Position numbers and translations under genes: made by a program. 64,000 nucleotides of DNA from Asterochloris sp. CNOR1. Lineage: Eukaryota; Chlorophyta; Trebouxiophyceae; Trebouxiales; Trebouxiaceae. The stretch covers positions 558,001 through 622,000 of the forward strand of contig OZ017748.1 of the NCBI GenBank assembly GCA_963969365.1, written 5' to 3'. Shown piece by piece: positions 32,601 to 44,600 of the stretch (position 1 is the stretch's first letter; the number at the start of each line of letters is the position of its first letter). Below the pieces are notes generated by a model. The model was not told the origin of the DNA, did no database searches, and saw nothing but the letters and a program-made list of their open reading frames with translations.

Positions 32601-35600
32601 AGTCCTGCAAGCTTTGCCCATGCAACCCATGACCCACCACACCCCTGCAGGTGCCGCATGAGGGCAGCCCGCTGTCAAGCTACACAATTGTATGGGGGCT
32701 GCGCAGCGTGCTCAATGTGTTGGGGCCCGAGGGGTGTCATACAGCTAGTCCTGCAAGCCCTGCAAGCTTTGCACATGCAGACCTGGAACCCCTCCCACTG
32801 CAGGTGCCGCACGAGGGCAACCAGCTGTCATGCTGCGCCGTCGTGCAGGGGCTGCAGCGCAGCGTCTTTGTGGTGCCCAAGCCAGGCACCTTCGACACTG
32901 ATGCAGAGCTGGAGGAGCTGCAAGCCAGGGCAGAGGGCGATGCCTCGCTCAAGGGGCCGCTCATGAAGCGCCTGCATGTGGGTCGGCTTGAGAGCCCTGC
33001 GTATAACATTGATGTGGATTCGGGGCCTGCCCAATGGCTTGCACGTCTGTCTGCAAGGCAGGCTGTGCTGTGTGGAGCTTGGGGAGCTTGACACTGGATG
33101 CCAACCTACTTCTGCATGCGAGTCCATTTGAGGGGCATGCGCACTGCTTTCTGACCTTGTGTGAGTGCCTTTTTGCACAATGGCCTGCTTGTGTGTGCAG
33201 GACATGTGCTGTTTCGAGACATGTGGGCAGCATCACATTGGGTGGCAGACTCCAGGCCCTGTGCAAGCAATTGCTCTGATGTTGGCGGCAGATGTTGTCC
33301 GTCGCCTTGATCTCTTGGCTTCTGACCGCACGCTCTGACAGAGTCTGGGCACCCCACCTGCAGGAGCTCGCAACTGATGTGAAGGCGGAGGTGAAGCGTC
33401 TGCTGCTGCACCATGGGATCAGCCAGTTCAGGATACGGCCTGTGCGCCGTGACTACGCATTTGAGCAGGCTGGGGTGCCTCATGGGCAGCAGTGGGTCCT
33501 GAAGATCTGCTATGCTGGTACGCTGCCCCAGCTGCCGCTGGGCCTGTCAGGTGGGTGCCAGCTGTAAACTCAACACGTGCATCCTGAGAAGCTGGGTCTT
33601 CAGAAGCACTCATGGTGCATGGCAACCTGCTCCGCAAGTGCCCTTCGACTTCAAAGGGCAGATGCTTGGGTTTACCTCATGCTTCAGCCAATATTCACAG
33701 CAGATTTCGTACGACTTGAATGCCAAACACTGGCCTCATTTTTGGCCTGCCTGCTCATAAGCTACATGACACAGCAAGGGCTGCATTGCAAGAGACCAGG
33801 ACTCCTCAGAAGCAGCAGTCATCCCCAGGTGTCCACACTGCTTGGCACAACTTTCAAAGATTTTATAAGCTGCCTACAGGGGAGCAATTTGTGACGCTGT
33901 TTGGGACCAACCAGAGCATGCTGGAGGCCCTGCTGCTGAAGAGGAAGGTGATGGGCCCCTCCTGGCTGGCGTTGCAGAAGCCAGTAAGGGTTGCAACTCA
34001 GAGCCAGGTACAGCTCTGCACCAAGGCTTTTCATTCCTCATCAAAATGCTCATGGTGGTCTTCTCCTGCTGCGTTGCAAAACATGCGCCAATCTGAATGA
34101 CCTGAGAGATGCGCTTCTCTCGACAATGATTGGCTTTGGGTGGTTCACACGTACAGCACAGCATTGCAGAAGGTTAAAAAAATGCAGTGAGCTGGCTCAC
34201 TAAGCTTTGTCAAAGCTCCATGTAGGAGAGAGCTGCAAAGCTGGTGCAAGCCAGCTTGCATACCGCTTTTTGCCAGAGGCATCTCTGACACAGGGCTGCA
34301 AGTGATCTGGCTGCAGGTCAGCTGGTGCAAGCTGGAGGTGACCATCAGCACTCCCAAGCACATCCAGGCGGAGTGCAGCAGCCTGCAGGGCAGAGTGCCG
34401 CCGCAGCTGGTGGTGGCCGCCATCCATGTGAAAACCAGGCTCACTGCTCAGGTGAGGGCTGCTCTGTGTGGAGCGAGACATCAGGCACCAGGCATCCAGG
34501 GCAGGAAATACCTTCTCCAGGCATGCTTGTCAGCTACCACTGAGTGGGTGCTGCCTGCCCTACTCGTGTCCTGACACTCTGCTTCAGGTCAGAAACATGC
34601 CCAGGATGCCTCATGGCTCTGCAGGCAAACAGCAACGAGATAGTGGCAGCCAGCTTGGTGCATTTGAACCAGGTGCCTGTTGACGGCCCCTGCGCCCACT
34701 GGAACAGTCCACGCCACCTCAGGCACTTCTCGGTGGTCAGGAAGCTGGATGGTCAGCCCTTCCCTGCTGGTGCGTGCTCAACTTGTCCGGCCTGTGTCTG
34801 TGTCCCCACGTCGTATGCGCTGCTCTGGGACAAACTCCCTTGGCAGGGATATGGGCTCTCACACAGCCCTCTGGTGTCTGAGATCCTGCACACTGGAGTG
34901 GCATTCATCCTCTTGAGGCGCCATGTCCTCTGCCTCCGCATCTCCACCTGATGGAGTTCTCTCTTCTTCTTCTTCATCTTCAGTGGATGTTGCCGCCTGG
35001 AGAGAGGCCTCAGCATGCACAGCAGCTTGTCCTGCATCCTGGTCGGCGCAGCAAGAGGCCGCTGCAGGATGGACAGGTGTTTCAGGCACTGTTGAGCACC
35101 GTTGAACTGGCACCTGACCCCTGATGCACAGTTGTGGGGGTTCCATTGCAAAATTTCAGCAGCAAGTTGGGGACAGCACCGCCTGCTGCTGCGGCTGCAG
35201 CCCTTCTGCAGCCCGTCATATTCTCCCTTGGTGCATCTTTACTTAGCAGGTCCATGACATGAACACCTGCTCCCAGGCGTTAAACAGCTGGGGTCGGGAA
35301 GACACTAAAACTTCGGTGCTGGCTCTGGGCAGCAAGTAATGAGCTACTCGACTTGGCCCCCTGGTGCAGGCTTTGAGCAGCAGGTGAGGGACACCAATCA
35401 GTCCGAGGTGGGCAGGCGCAATGGGGGCACCATGCTGAGCCAGCAGGGCAGCGAGCGTGCGCTGCTGTGCTTTTTCATGGAGCGCCTGCATGCGCTAGAT
35501 GTGGACGCCCTGGTGGGGCACAACGTGGCGGCCTTTGACCTGGATGTGCTGCTGCACAGAATGCAGCACCACAAGGTGGGGGCTCCTGTGATGTGCAGTC

Positions 35601-38600
35601 ACTGGTGCGTGGACATAACGTGGGTAGCAAGCAGAGATGCTGCTGTGCTTTCTTATTGAGGGGCTGCGCCTGATACAGCACCACAGGTGGGTGCAGCCGT
35701 CAAGTCATCGGGGTTGCTGCACAGCACACTGCACCACAAGTGGCAGCAGTCTTGCTGACCATGATTCTGCATGGAGTGCCTGCATGGGGTGGATTCTTGT
35801 GTCCTGGTGGGGCATAAGCTGGCGGCCTGTGCCATTGACAAATTGGTGCACCAGAATGCAGCATCGCAAGGTGGGAGCTCCTGTGAAGTGTTACCATGGT
35901 GCGGCACATGCAACAGCCCATTGGGCCTCAAGTCTGCTGCTGTGTTCATGGAGAACTTGCAGGCCCTGACTGGCTGATGGTGGAGTCGTTGTTCTGCTGC
36001 ACAGGATTTGCTTTCACAGGGGCTGGGTCCTGTGTGAGTGCAGCCTTGCGTTTGTACTCACGTTGGTGACAGAAACACACTGCTGGCTGCAGCCAAGGCG
36101 GCAGGCACCTGGAGGGTGCTGCAGTAGCCGGCAATGCAGCAGGCATGTGGAGGATGCCAAGGGCACTCTCCTGTGCATGAAGCGCACTGCCTTCCTGCAG
36201 GTGCCAAATTGGAGCCGTATAGGTCGCTTGAAGCGCTCAAAGTTCCCCAACCTGGGGGGCGGCGGCCACACTTTCGGAGGCGGGGCGGGGGCAGGCATGC
36301 TGGCAGCGCTGTCAGGTCAGCAGCTGCTCGCCTGTGATTCAGGAGGCCGTCACCTGGCTGGTCTAGTCAGCCTCTGATTTGTGGTGGTGCAACAGCAGGC
36401 CGAAATAGCGCATGAAGTCACTTGTGGAAGGTACAAAGGACAGCTGCTGAGCTGAAACCCTGTGTGCATGCATATCCTCTGCCCTTGGAACCAGAACCCT
36501 ATCACGCGCAACTGGCTGGGCTACTTCCACCCTGCAGGGCGGCTGCTGTGTGACACCTACCTGTGCGCCCGGGAGCTGGTGAGGGAGGTGGACTACACAC
36601 TGGGCACGCTCAGCAAGAGCCTGCTCAGGCAGGAGCGCCATGATCTGCCTGCTGCAGACGTGCCAGGTGACTAGTATGGTGTGCTGCAAGGCATGTTTGG
36701 GGAGGCCCTATGGCATGCTCAGCAGGAGCCTGTCTCGATCAGCACACGACCATCTGCCAGCCGCAAACGTGCTGGAAGCACTACAGGATAGCCACTGCAA
36801 GCCTTGGCTCACCAGCTGCAAGCATGAAAGGGGACCATGACAGTTGCAAATGGCATATTTGCAAGCCAGGGCCCGCCAGCCGCAGAGGTGCCAGCGGGGC
36901 CAAGCCGCACTGGGGAACACGCTGCAAGCATGGCCACAACCAGGCGCTGCAGCCTGCAGCTTTCTGGTCCTACTTGTGTTCATTGCTGCCCATGCCGTCC
37001 TGACATGAGACAAGGATCCATCTTTGTGCTTGTGAGCCGCAAAACCTGCACCCAGCAACCTGGTTCTCTCGGTGCCCACACCCTGCTTTCATCTGCTGCA
37101 GCTCGCTACGAGTCTGCGGCCAAGCTGATGAGTCTGGTGAAGCACTCAGAGAGTGATGCATGGCTGTCCCTGGGACTCTGCTTCTACCTCAATGTGCTGC
37201 CCCTGACGCGGCAGTTGACCAACCTGTCAGGCTCGCTGTGGGCCAAGGCACTGCAGGTCAGTGCAATGCCAGAAATGCAGAGTGGCTGATGATGAGACCA
37301 CCAGCACTGTGGATCAGGCCAGCAATCAGGCTTTTGCACAGCCGAGGCTGAGACTTGGGAAGGCTTGGCAGCACCTCCAGCACACCCGGCGGTCTGTGGG
37401 GTGCCTGCACCAGGCTAGCAAGTCTCTGATAGTGCACAGTGGGCACCCTGCAGCTCGCCTCAAGCTGTGTCAGGCACACCCTTGATGTGCCGGCCATGTG
37501 ACATGCAGCGGCATCACCCGCAGCGCATTGAGTTGCTGCTGACCACGTCACTTTGCCTAGGGTGGGCCTCAACGCTTCACTGTGCCTGGGATGTGCCCTG
37601 CAGGGGCATCGGGCGCAGCGCATTGAGATGCTGCTGCTGCATGAGTTCCACGCACGCAAGTTCCTGCTGCCAGACAAGTTGACCGTGAAGGTGCGGCCTG
37701 TACCCGAGGCAGCATTTCCACTGTTTGAGTATTAAAAAGTCTGCAGAGGGCAGTTTTTGCCCTAAATTTACCGTAGCTGCTGTCTGTGGTGGGTGCCTGT
37801 ACATGCATGCAGTACATGCGCCAGGAGCAAACCCACTGATGTGCTGCAACTCAGGCGCCGGCACACAAGCACGCTGAGCGGGATGCGGTGCAGGCCACAA
37901 ATCATGCATAAATGCAAGCCACTCAAGCTGCATGTACTGCTGCTGTCTGATGCAGGCACGTGCACAGGGCACACTTGCGCAATCCGCTTCCTCAGCACAC
38001 CAGCAGTTTTGTGAGGATCAGGAGTGGGCAAGGACCTCAGAGAGAACTTCTTACTCTACTGGCTGACTGTACATTTGGTATGTTGCAGGCAAATGAGAGC
38101 CTGGCTAAGTCGGCCGCAGTGAAGCCTTAATCACTGCAGGGGTCATGAGACAGCAGCCACTGCGCAGCTGTAGATGTAGTAACGTGGCGCTCAGACTGAG
38201 ATTGAGGCTTGTGCAGCAAGGTCAAGGAGCCATAGCTCAACCAGACTATCTGTTTCTCGCCATGGGGCTGTTCAACGTGTCTTGCATGCTGCAGGAGCGG
38301 GACCGCCTGGCTAAGGCAGCCAAGGCAGCTGAGGGCAGCTCTGAGGAGGGCGAGCAAGCTGAGGCCCCTGCAGGTCTGTGCCACAGGCGCCATGGTTCAG
38401 CCTGCTCTGTTTGCTTGCCCCAGAGCACCTGCAGAGTGGCTCTCCACTGTGCATTGGGATCAGGATGCCAGCTGCACTTCGTGCCAGAAGCTTGCAGGCG
38501 TCGTGCAGTGGGGGCAGCTCGGGCACAAATCGCAATCTGCCATGGGCAGAAGTTTGCTGCATCATGGGATCATGGCTGGCCTCTCAGCACAGCACCAGCT

Positions 38601-41600
38601 CAACTTGCCCTGGTCCAATGCAGCGCCTTGTATCCCCCAGCACTCGTGACTTGTCCCGCATAGCTCCCTCATTCACCTCTGCCTGCAGGCGGGAAGAAGC
38701 GTGGGGCGCCTCAGTATGCAGGAGGCCTGGTGCTTGAGCCGAAGAAGGGGCTGTACGACCAGTTTGTGCTGCTGCTGGACTTCAACAGTCTGTACCCATC
38801 CATCATCCAGGTGGGGCCCACAGTTGCACTGCCTGGTGCTGTTCAGCTCTGAGGTGCCTTACATGGAGTCTGCAAGCCTGCAGTGGTCCCAGTGCTACCC
38901 TGCGTCAATGCTATGCTGCAATGCACATGCTGGGTGCATAGCCTGGGGTGTCAATTGCCATGAATGTGAACATCTCAACAGCCTGCACCGTACACCTTGT
39001 GTTATGCTGATGTGACCTAAGCGTGCAGTGCTTGTGACATGGGTCGCGTGTCTGCTGCATTGGTGGTCTCTGTCTTGTGCAGACGCTGCTTCAGCGGATC
39101 AGGCTGGCCTCAACTGCTGTGTGCACAGCGTTCCCTGCCTGGCTTGACTGGCATCCTGTTGCTTCCTTATTGTCAGATGGACTCTGAACACCATCTGTTC
39201 TTGTCAAAAAAACATCACCGAGCGCATGCGTTACCAAGCACATGCTTGTCCATGTAGGAGTACAACATCTGCTTCACCAGTGTGGCGCACCCAGAGCCAG
39301 GAGAGGCGCCCTGCATACCGGAGACAGTGGGCGACATGGCCATTCTGCCCAAGGTGGGCATTTGTGCCTTGCAGTTGAGGCGCTGGCTGTAGCAGGCACA
39401 TCAAGGCTATTCTGCTGGGCAGGCAGGTGTGCAACCCATTGCAACTGACGTGTTGCCTGTGGCAGCCACACCAATGCCACTCTGCCTACCTTGGCATGGG
39501 GCATTGTATTGCAACTGGGATGTCGCTGTAGCAGGCGCACCAAGCCTGATTGGTAGGATTTCCCTGGACTGAGTGCAAGGTGCAGTCGACACTGTTCCTC
39601 AAAGTTTGCCATCAGACTTGGAGGCTTGTGCGCACAGCTGATATGCCCTGCAAGGTAAGCTGTGCATGAGCAAAGCTGACAGCCTGCCTGCTCCAGGGTG
39701 TGTGGACTGTCGGTCCTGCCAGTGATCAGCCTGAGACAGCAGGCGCCTGCGCTGCAGCCCAAGTTGAAAGTTGCACGTCACTCCCCGTGCTGCAGGTCAT
39801 TCGCACCTTGGTGCAGCGACGGCGCCAGGTCAAGGACCTGATCAAGCGGGAGGGTAACGCAGAAAGGAAGCAGCAGCTGGACATCAGGCAGCAGGCCCTC
39901 AAGCTGACCGCCAACTCCATGTATGGCTGCCTTGGATTCAGCAACAGCCGCTTCTATGCCAAGCCGCTGGCAGAACTGATCACAGCGCAGGTGGGCTTCA
40001 GCTGCAAGCACCACCCTGATGGGTGCCTCATTGGCCTGGGAGTATTTCAGATAGGCTTTGATGGATGGAAGCAGCCGCTGGCAGAGCTCATTCCTGCACA
40101 GGTGGGGTTTGAGGTTCCTGAAGACCTGGTATACGTTTGACAAGTCACATTGACATTTGTGGGTGGTAGCAGCCACTGCTTCAATGTTGACGCACTGGGA
40201 GAGCTCAGTGCTGCGCTGCTGCAGTGCTGCAGTGCCACCACTGCAGTATGCAGTAGGTCGAGCCTATCTGTGTGCCTCAATGCCTGCTGCGCCCTTCATC
40301 TTTCACAGCGCATACCCAGGTAATGGATACCCTCTGCAGGAAGCATCGTGAGAATGCTCAAGAGCTTCTGAGCGCTGCTTTGATAGGGGGTGCCTGCTGT
40401 GTATAGGCAGCATTGTCCATGTGCCTTCTCCATTGCGTGCTGCCTTGGCTGCACTCTCATGTAAAGGTGTGTGTACATCACCACAGTTGGTCAGCGCAAA
40501 GCCAAGGCTGCATCACAGGGCCCAGCCCCTGGTGAGACTGGAACCTGTGCAAGTAAACAACAAGTCCAAATGCTACTGCGCGGCCAGTCAGTCGTTACAA
40601 GCACAGTCTTCCTCATGAAGCACAAGGTTTCCTGATCCAGTGGTTGGTTGTCACTACAGGGCCGTGAGATTCTGCAGAACACAGTTGAGCTGGTGGAAGG
40701 GACAGTAGGGCTGGAGGTAAGCCTTGGGCGGTCGCCTTGCCTGACAAGGCAACAGATGTAAACTGCAAGCTTGCTCTGGAAAGCTTGGCCTGATGTGGCA
40801 GCACTGATCACCTTCAAGCTTGCTCTAGGTCTGCTCACTGCGCTGTTTGCAGTTGCACTTGGCCTTCATGCCTTTAAAGCATCAAAGGTCACTATCTGCA
40901 GGCATCGGCAAGTGCAGACTTGCAAGGGTTGTGAGGCAGCTCAAGCAAATTGCTGTGATGCAGGTCATCTATGGTGACACTGACTCTATCATGGTCAACA
41001 CCAAGAGCACTGAGCTGGAGCAGGTGGGTGTGGGGTACTCATGCATCACTTGCAGTGAGGCTTCCTCCCACTTTGCAGTACTTGAAGTCTAGATGTATTG
41101 TTGCAAGGTATCTTGCGCCAATGAGCAGGCTTGCAGCTTCCCCGCAGCACTTGTCCTTGCCAGAGCCAATCTAAGGAGCACCTGCAAGCCCAATTCAGAC
41201 TCTCCAGTGCTGGCCGCAAGTGCTGCAGCTGGGGAGCTATGTGCAGCACGACACAAATAGGCACAACAAAGAGGCTTCTGCCTTTGCTGCCTGTGCTGGA
41301 GCCATAGAACAGTAGCAAGAATAGCCAGAGTCCATAAGGGACTCTCCTTCACAGATGACCAGACGTACTCAGCAGGCCCCCTGCCCAAGTGCAGGTGCTG
41401 CAGCTGGGGGGGCAGGTGAAGCGGGAGGTGAACAAGCGCTACAAGTTGCTGGAGATTGAGATGGACGGCATCTACAAGTGCATGCTGCTGCTGAAGAAGA
41501 AGAAGTATGCGGCCATCAAGCTGGAGCTCGGCAGGGACGGCCAGCCCTTTGAGGTGAGTGCCTCCTACGGTGCTGAATGGAAAGAAGGGTGTGCATCCTC

Positions 41601-44600
41601 TTTCAGTTGGACACATGTTTGCTGCCTAGCAGGTGTCAGTTCATTGTTAGGTGAGCCAGGACCCCTACAGCTGGGCTGCAGGTCCAGAAGCAGAAGAGCC
41701 AGAGGCACCTCCAACGGCGTTCCTGTGGGCGGCTACGATGTGTCCACCAACGTCGCCGCAAGAAGGGCCTGAGCTTGAGCAGCTTGACCGCAACCATCGC
41801 AGGACCAAGCAGACCAGGATCTAAATCTCAGGCTCCAGCCTACTGTGCTGCAGGTTCAGGAGCAGAAGGGGCTGGACATTGTGCGCCGCGACTGGTGCCC
41901 GCTGTCCAAGGACGCCGGCAACTTTGCACTGCGTGAGATCCTGTCAGGCAAGCCGCGCGAGACGGTGGTGGAGGCCATCCACGCCCACCTGGGCGAGGTG
42001 GGTTTGCAGCTTTCTGTGTTGCATTGGGCAATGTATCCTACATGTGGGCTCTGCTGCGGACTTGCCTTTGCTGCGTGCCCACTGCACATGAATCAAGGGC
42101 TCTGGCTATCCCATATCCGGGCAAGGTCAGCTGGATCAGGAACAAGGTGGTGAGCCTGCAGATGCCGTTTCCACAACCTTCATGCATATGTGCAGGCGCA
42201 GGCACTTAGCTGCAGGTGAAGGGAAGGCTGAAGCAGGGTCTCTAAGAGATTTTGCCTGGTATTGCATGCTTTCTGCACGGCTTCAGATCTCTCTGCAGGT
42301 GCAGGAGAGGCTGGAGGAGGCGGCTCTGCGTAGCTCTCCTGCCAACATTTCATTGATTGTTTGTGTAGACTTCTTACGAACTGTTGTCAGAGACAGATTT
42401 TCATGCAGGTGCGAGAGAGACTGGAGCAGGGGCAGGTGCCCAAGAACAAGTACATCATTACCAAGCAGTTGACCAAGAACCCTAAGGACTACCCTGACGC
42501 TCGCAACCAGCCTCACGTTCAGGTTGCGCTGCGTAGGCAGGCTGCGGGGAAGCGTGATGGAGTCATGCAGGTGTGTGACGGGGCCTCTGTGCTTCATTTG
42601 GGCGCACGAAGGGAGCCACCATCTCACGCTAGGGCAGTGGGCGTGCTGCTGCTGCATGAGCAGGCCTGGGCATCTGGCAGCAGCAGGCGCTGCGCCAGAT
42701 CCACAGGCGCGTTGCGCCCCAGCATTGCATACATGTTGGACAGGAGCTGGAGCTGTGGCAGCAGGCGGCGGGGAAGCGGGATAGCGTGTTGCAGGTGTGG
42801 TGCTCCGCATTGCTTGACGCAGTGACCCATTGAGTAACCTGCCCAGATGCCACCCTCTTCCTGCAGGCAGTCACACATCAGGCAGGGCCATGTGCCATGT
42901 TGTACACTTGATAAAAGCGCACGGCGCTTCACACTCCTGCAAGAAGCTGCAGACAGTGTCGCCGGCAAGATTGCATGCCACACAGACACCGTCTGAGCCA
43001 GCCCTGGCCCCGCAGGGTGAGACGGTGCCCTACATCATCTGTGTGGAGCGTGACGGGGAGGGGAATGTGCTGCCCGAGCAGAAGAGCGTGGCGGAGCGCG
43101 CTCACCATCCAGACGAGCTGACTGCCGACGCTGGGCTGGCTGTGGATGTGGACTATTATCTGGCCCAGCAGGTGAACGCACCATCACTGTGCAGGCGCTC
43201 AGGGTGTCAGGTAGTACCACTTTATATGATGGGGGGCTTCACGAGGGAGATCAAGGGCCATCAGGGAATGCATGGCAGCCATCTCAGGGCTGGCTGCAGA
43301 CACGGACCATTACCTGGTGCAGCAGATGTTTGTCTTGTGTTGGCTCTTTGGTATGAGTTGGTGAAAATGCAGCAGTATTGAGCCATGGCCCTACACACCC
43401 AAGGGACTGCAAGACAGCTGAGGCAAAGCTGACCAGGGACATGGACAACTACCTGTCTCAGGATGTGGGTGAGTCAATTTTCATGGTGACTGGGCAAGTC
43501 TGCCACAGATGTATATAGTAAGCTGCAGCAGCACTTGGGGGCAACCTGTCTGCGCAGAAAGGGCCCATGGCTCAGCCTCGAATGTGCAGGCGTTTCAAGC
43601 TCTGGCAAGGTAATTGCCAGGCCAACCTGGAGGTGCACCTGGTTGTGTTGTTCCGGTGCTCCCCCTCAGTCTGTGGGTGCCGTCAAGCGCTGAGCATTGT
43701 CTGCGGCGTCTGCCAGCATCCCTAGTCCTCAGCTCTGCTCACCTCACTCAGCCCTACAGGTGCTCCCAGTGGCGTCCCATCATTGCACCGCCCACTCTCA
43801 GCTCCACCAGACGCATGCAAAGCTTTCAGTCAGTCCTCAGCACATGCGCCATCCCTGCCTGCGGCTGCACCCTCTATCAGCCCTGCTCCAGTCACCTCAA
43901 GCCTGCAGGTGCATCCAGTGGTGTCCCGTCTTTGCGCCCCGATCGACGGCACCGACCCTGCCCGCCTGGCGCACTGCCTGGGCCTGGACGATAGCCGCTT
44001 CCACAAGCAGGTGCAGAGCTCGGCGGCGCAGGCACGGGAGGAGATCCAGCTGACCGGGACGGCCTGCTGCGACGACGAGGACCGCTACAGGGTCAGCTGG
44101 CTGCAGCAGTTCCTGCATCACGAGCCCCCGTGCTGCCTGCAGAACGGCAGGTTTCTGTGGCTGGACGCAGCAGATGACTTGCGCTTAACCATTGCTGGTG
44201 TTCTGTGTTATCTTGGTGGTGCTGGAACACCACTATTGGTCCCAAGTCGGCCGTCTTGACTGAGTGCTCATGATGCCTGCAGGATTGTGATCCTCTCTGT
44301 CTCACGACGGCAGACGGCTCGCAATTTAACTTCGTCGGCACGGCGGCTGTGGCCTCAGGCAGGGTGTCGGCAGACACAGCACTGGTGCCGCCAGACGCTG
44401 TGGGGGATGCCGCCGCTGTCCCGCTGAGCGGGGCCCAGGTCGCTAACCAGGTGTTGCTTCAGGTGAAATTGGTACCTGCCTGCAGCTGTGACAGTGTGAC
44501 AATGGGGACGACTCACAAGCACAGCCCTGTGCTCAGACCTGAGCTTGCAGCTCCCTGGAAAGGGCCTGCCCATGCCAGATGCAGTGGGTTGACGCTGGTC

